A stretch of DNA of 64,000 nucleotides from Hirudo medicinalis (taxonomy: Eukaryota; Annelida; Clitellata; Hirudinida; Hirudinidae): positions 92,444 to 156,443 of the forward strand of contig MPNW01000469.1 of NCBI GenBank assembly GCA_011800805.1. The letters are read 5' to 3'. Positions 62,901 through 64,000 of this stretch are shown here, piece by piece (positions within the stretch are counted from its first letter, which is position 1; each line of letters begins with the position of its first letter). Position numbers and translations under genes: made by a program. The notes under the pieces are model-generated. The model was given only the letters and a program-made list of their open reading frames with translations, made no database searches and was not told the origin of the DNA.

Positions 62901-63689
62901 ATAATTCCTTGACATTCCAAGGATGAAGCCACAATTTGAAAGTAGAACAGACGTTAGACTAAATATTCACGTATCGAATTACAAATCCTCTCTGCTCAAA
63001 TATTTAAACATTTAAAAATACACGTTAAATTTTATTTATTAAAAGATCACAACAATAATGAAAACTTTCTCATGAACCTTCAGCAGTTACATTATTGTGC
63101 AGAACATTTTGAAGAAAGAACATTCTTAACTAGGATCTCCTTGTTGAAACCTGTTCATTTATGGATTTCAGTTGTTCTGAAATAAATTTTGTGAATTTAA
63201 TTTTAGTGTCTTTATAACTTCTCAATTTTGTTTGTTTAAATGTAGTTATAATTCGCTTCAAGTGGAATCAGTTATCTTTTTGAGTAGGCACGATAAAAGG
63301 TATCAGAAGTTTAACATTGTAATGAAATGGAAGTTATAACTTGTCATTGCAGGCGAATTTGTCAATTCAGAATCTACAAATTGCATCCTTGAAAATGTAT
63401 TTATAACCGTTATTATTATTATTATTGTTGTTGTTGTTGTTATTATTATTAACCATGTTGCTGTAAATAATAACATCAAAATAATATCACCAATTTAATA
63501 TAATCCAGTTTCCCATGTAAGGAAGTTTCACATTCGTCCAAAGTGGGAGGCATTCCATCATCTTCAGAATTCAAACAAGTTTTTTTTATTTGATTTAGCG
63601 TAATTGACTTACACAAATTATTAACAAATTTAAATACACGTAACGATACGCAAGAAGTCATTAATCCAAACACTAAGACAGAATTAATG

Positions 63690-64000
<311 letters not shown>

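Overview
This window is eukaryotic nuclear DNA from an invertebrate animal. Genes are split by short GT–AG introns, intergenic and intronic DNA is AT-rich and full of (AAT)n/(ATC)n trinucleotide microsatellites, and single N positions occur at 24320, 25121, 62710 and 63893. The proteins look lophotrochozoan, and repeat style plus intron size would fit an annelid such as a leech (Helobdella-like). The species is an inference; the metazoan origin is certain.

Layout, left to right: DNAI2 (+, 955–5074, axonemal dynein intermediate chain); an orphan two-exon candidate (−, 5271–5659); a 5'-incomplete ETHE1 (−, 5849–7583); the 3' part of a decayed R2-like retrotransposon (−, 8078–9310); an acidic intronless-CDS protein ending in a CaaX box (+, 10180–10968) behind a TATA box; Bicaudal-D (−, 13094–15388) head-to-head with LSM3 (+, 15943–17486); an AKAP2/MISP-like protein (−, 17803–19837); a 6.6-kb gene-poor stretch; PSMA7 (−, 26474–28271) head-to-head with UVRAG (+, 28666–33629); a second R2-like 3' end (+, 35165–35300); a SoxB-like gene with a one-base frameshift (−, 35792–36993); GFM2 (−, 38044–41521) head-to-head with a SMIM29 homologue (+, 41828–42554); CFAP69 (−, 43928–51824) with several splice-site oddities; a small secreted-protein candidate (−, 52880–53161); and a PHLDB/LL5 homologue (−, 55447–61167, 5' end not found). 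The last 3 kb is mostly microsatellite.

The genes do not form one pathway. Recurrent themes are cilia (DNAI2, CFAP69), dynein and cortical trafficking (BICD, PHLDB), autophagy/endosomes (UVRAG), proteasome (PSMA7), RNA processing (LSM3) and mitochondria (GFM2, ETHE1). Three head-to-head pairs share compact intergenic promoters (BICD/LSM3 554 bp, PSMA7/UVRAG 394 bp, GFM2/SMIM29 306 bp).

The least ordinary signals are the predicted farnesylated acidic protein, the frameshifted Sox gene, GC–AG introns in UVRAG and CFAP69, a CFAP69 coding-exon end with its splice donor copied four times among microsatellites, and two R2-like 3' ends sharing the same tail. Exon boundaries were read by eye from splice signals, reading-frame continuity and remembered family sequence; all multi-exon models were checked for consistent phase.
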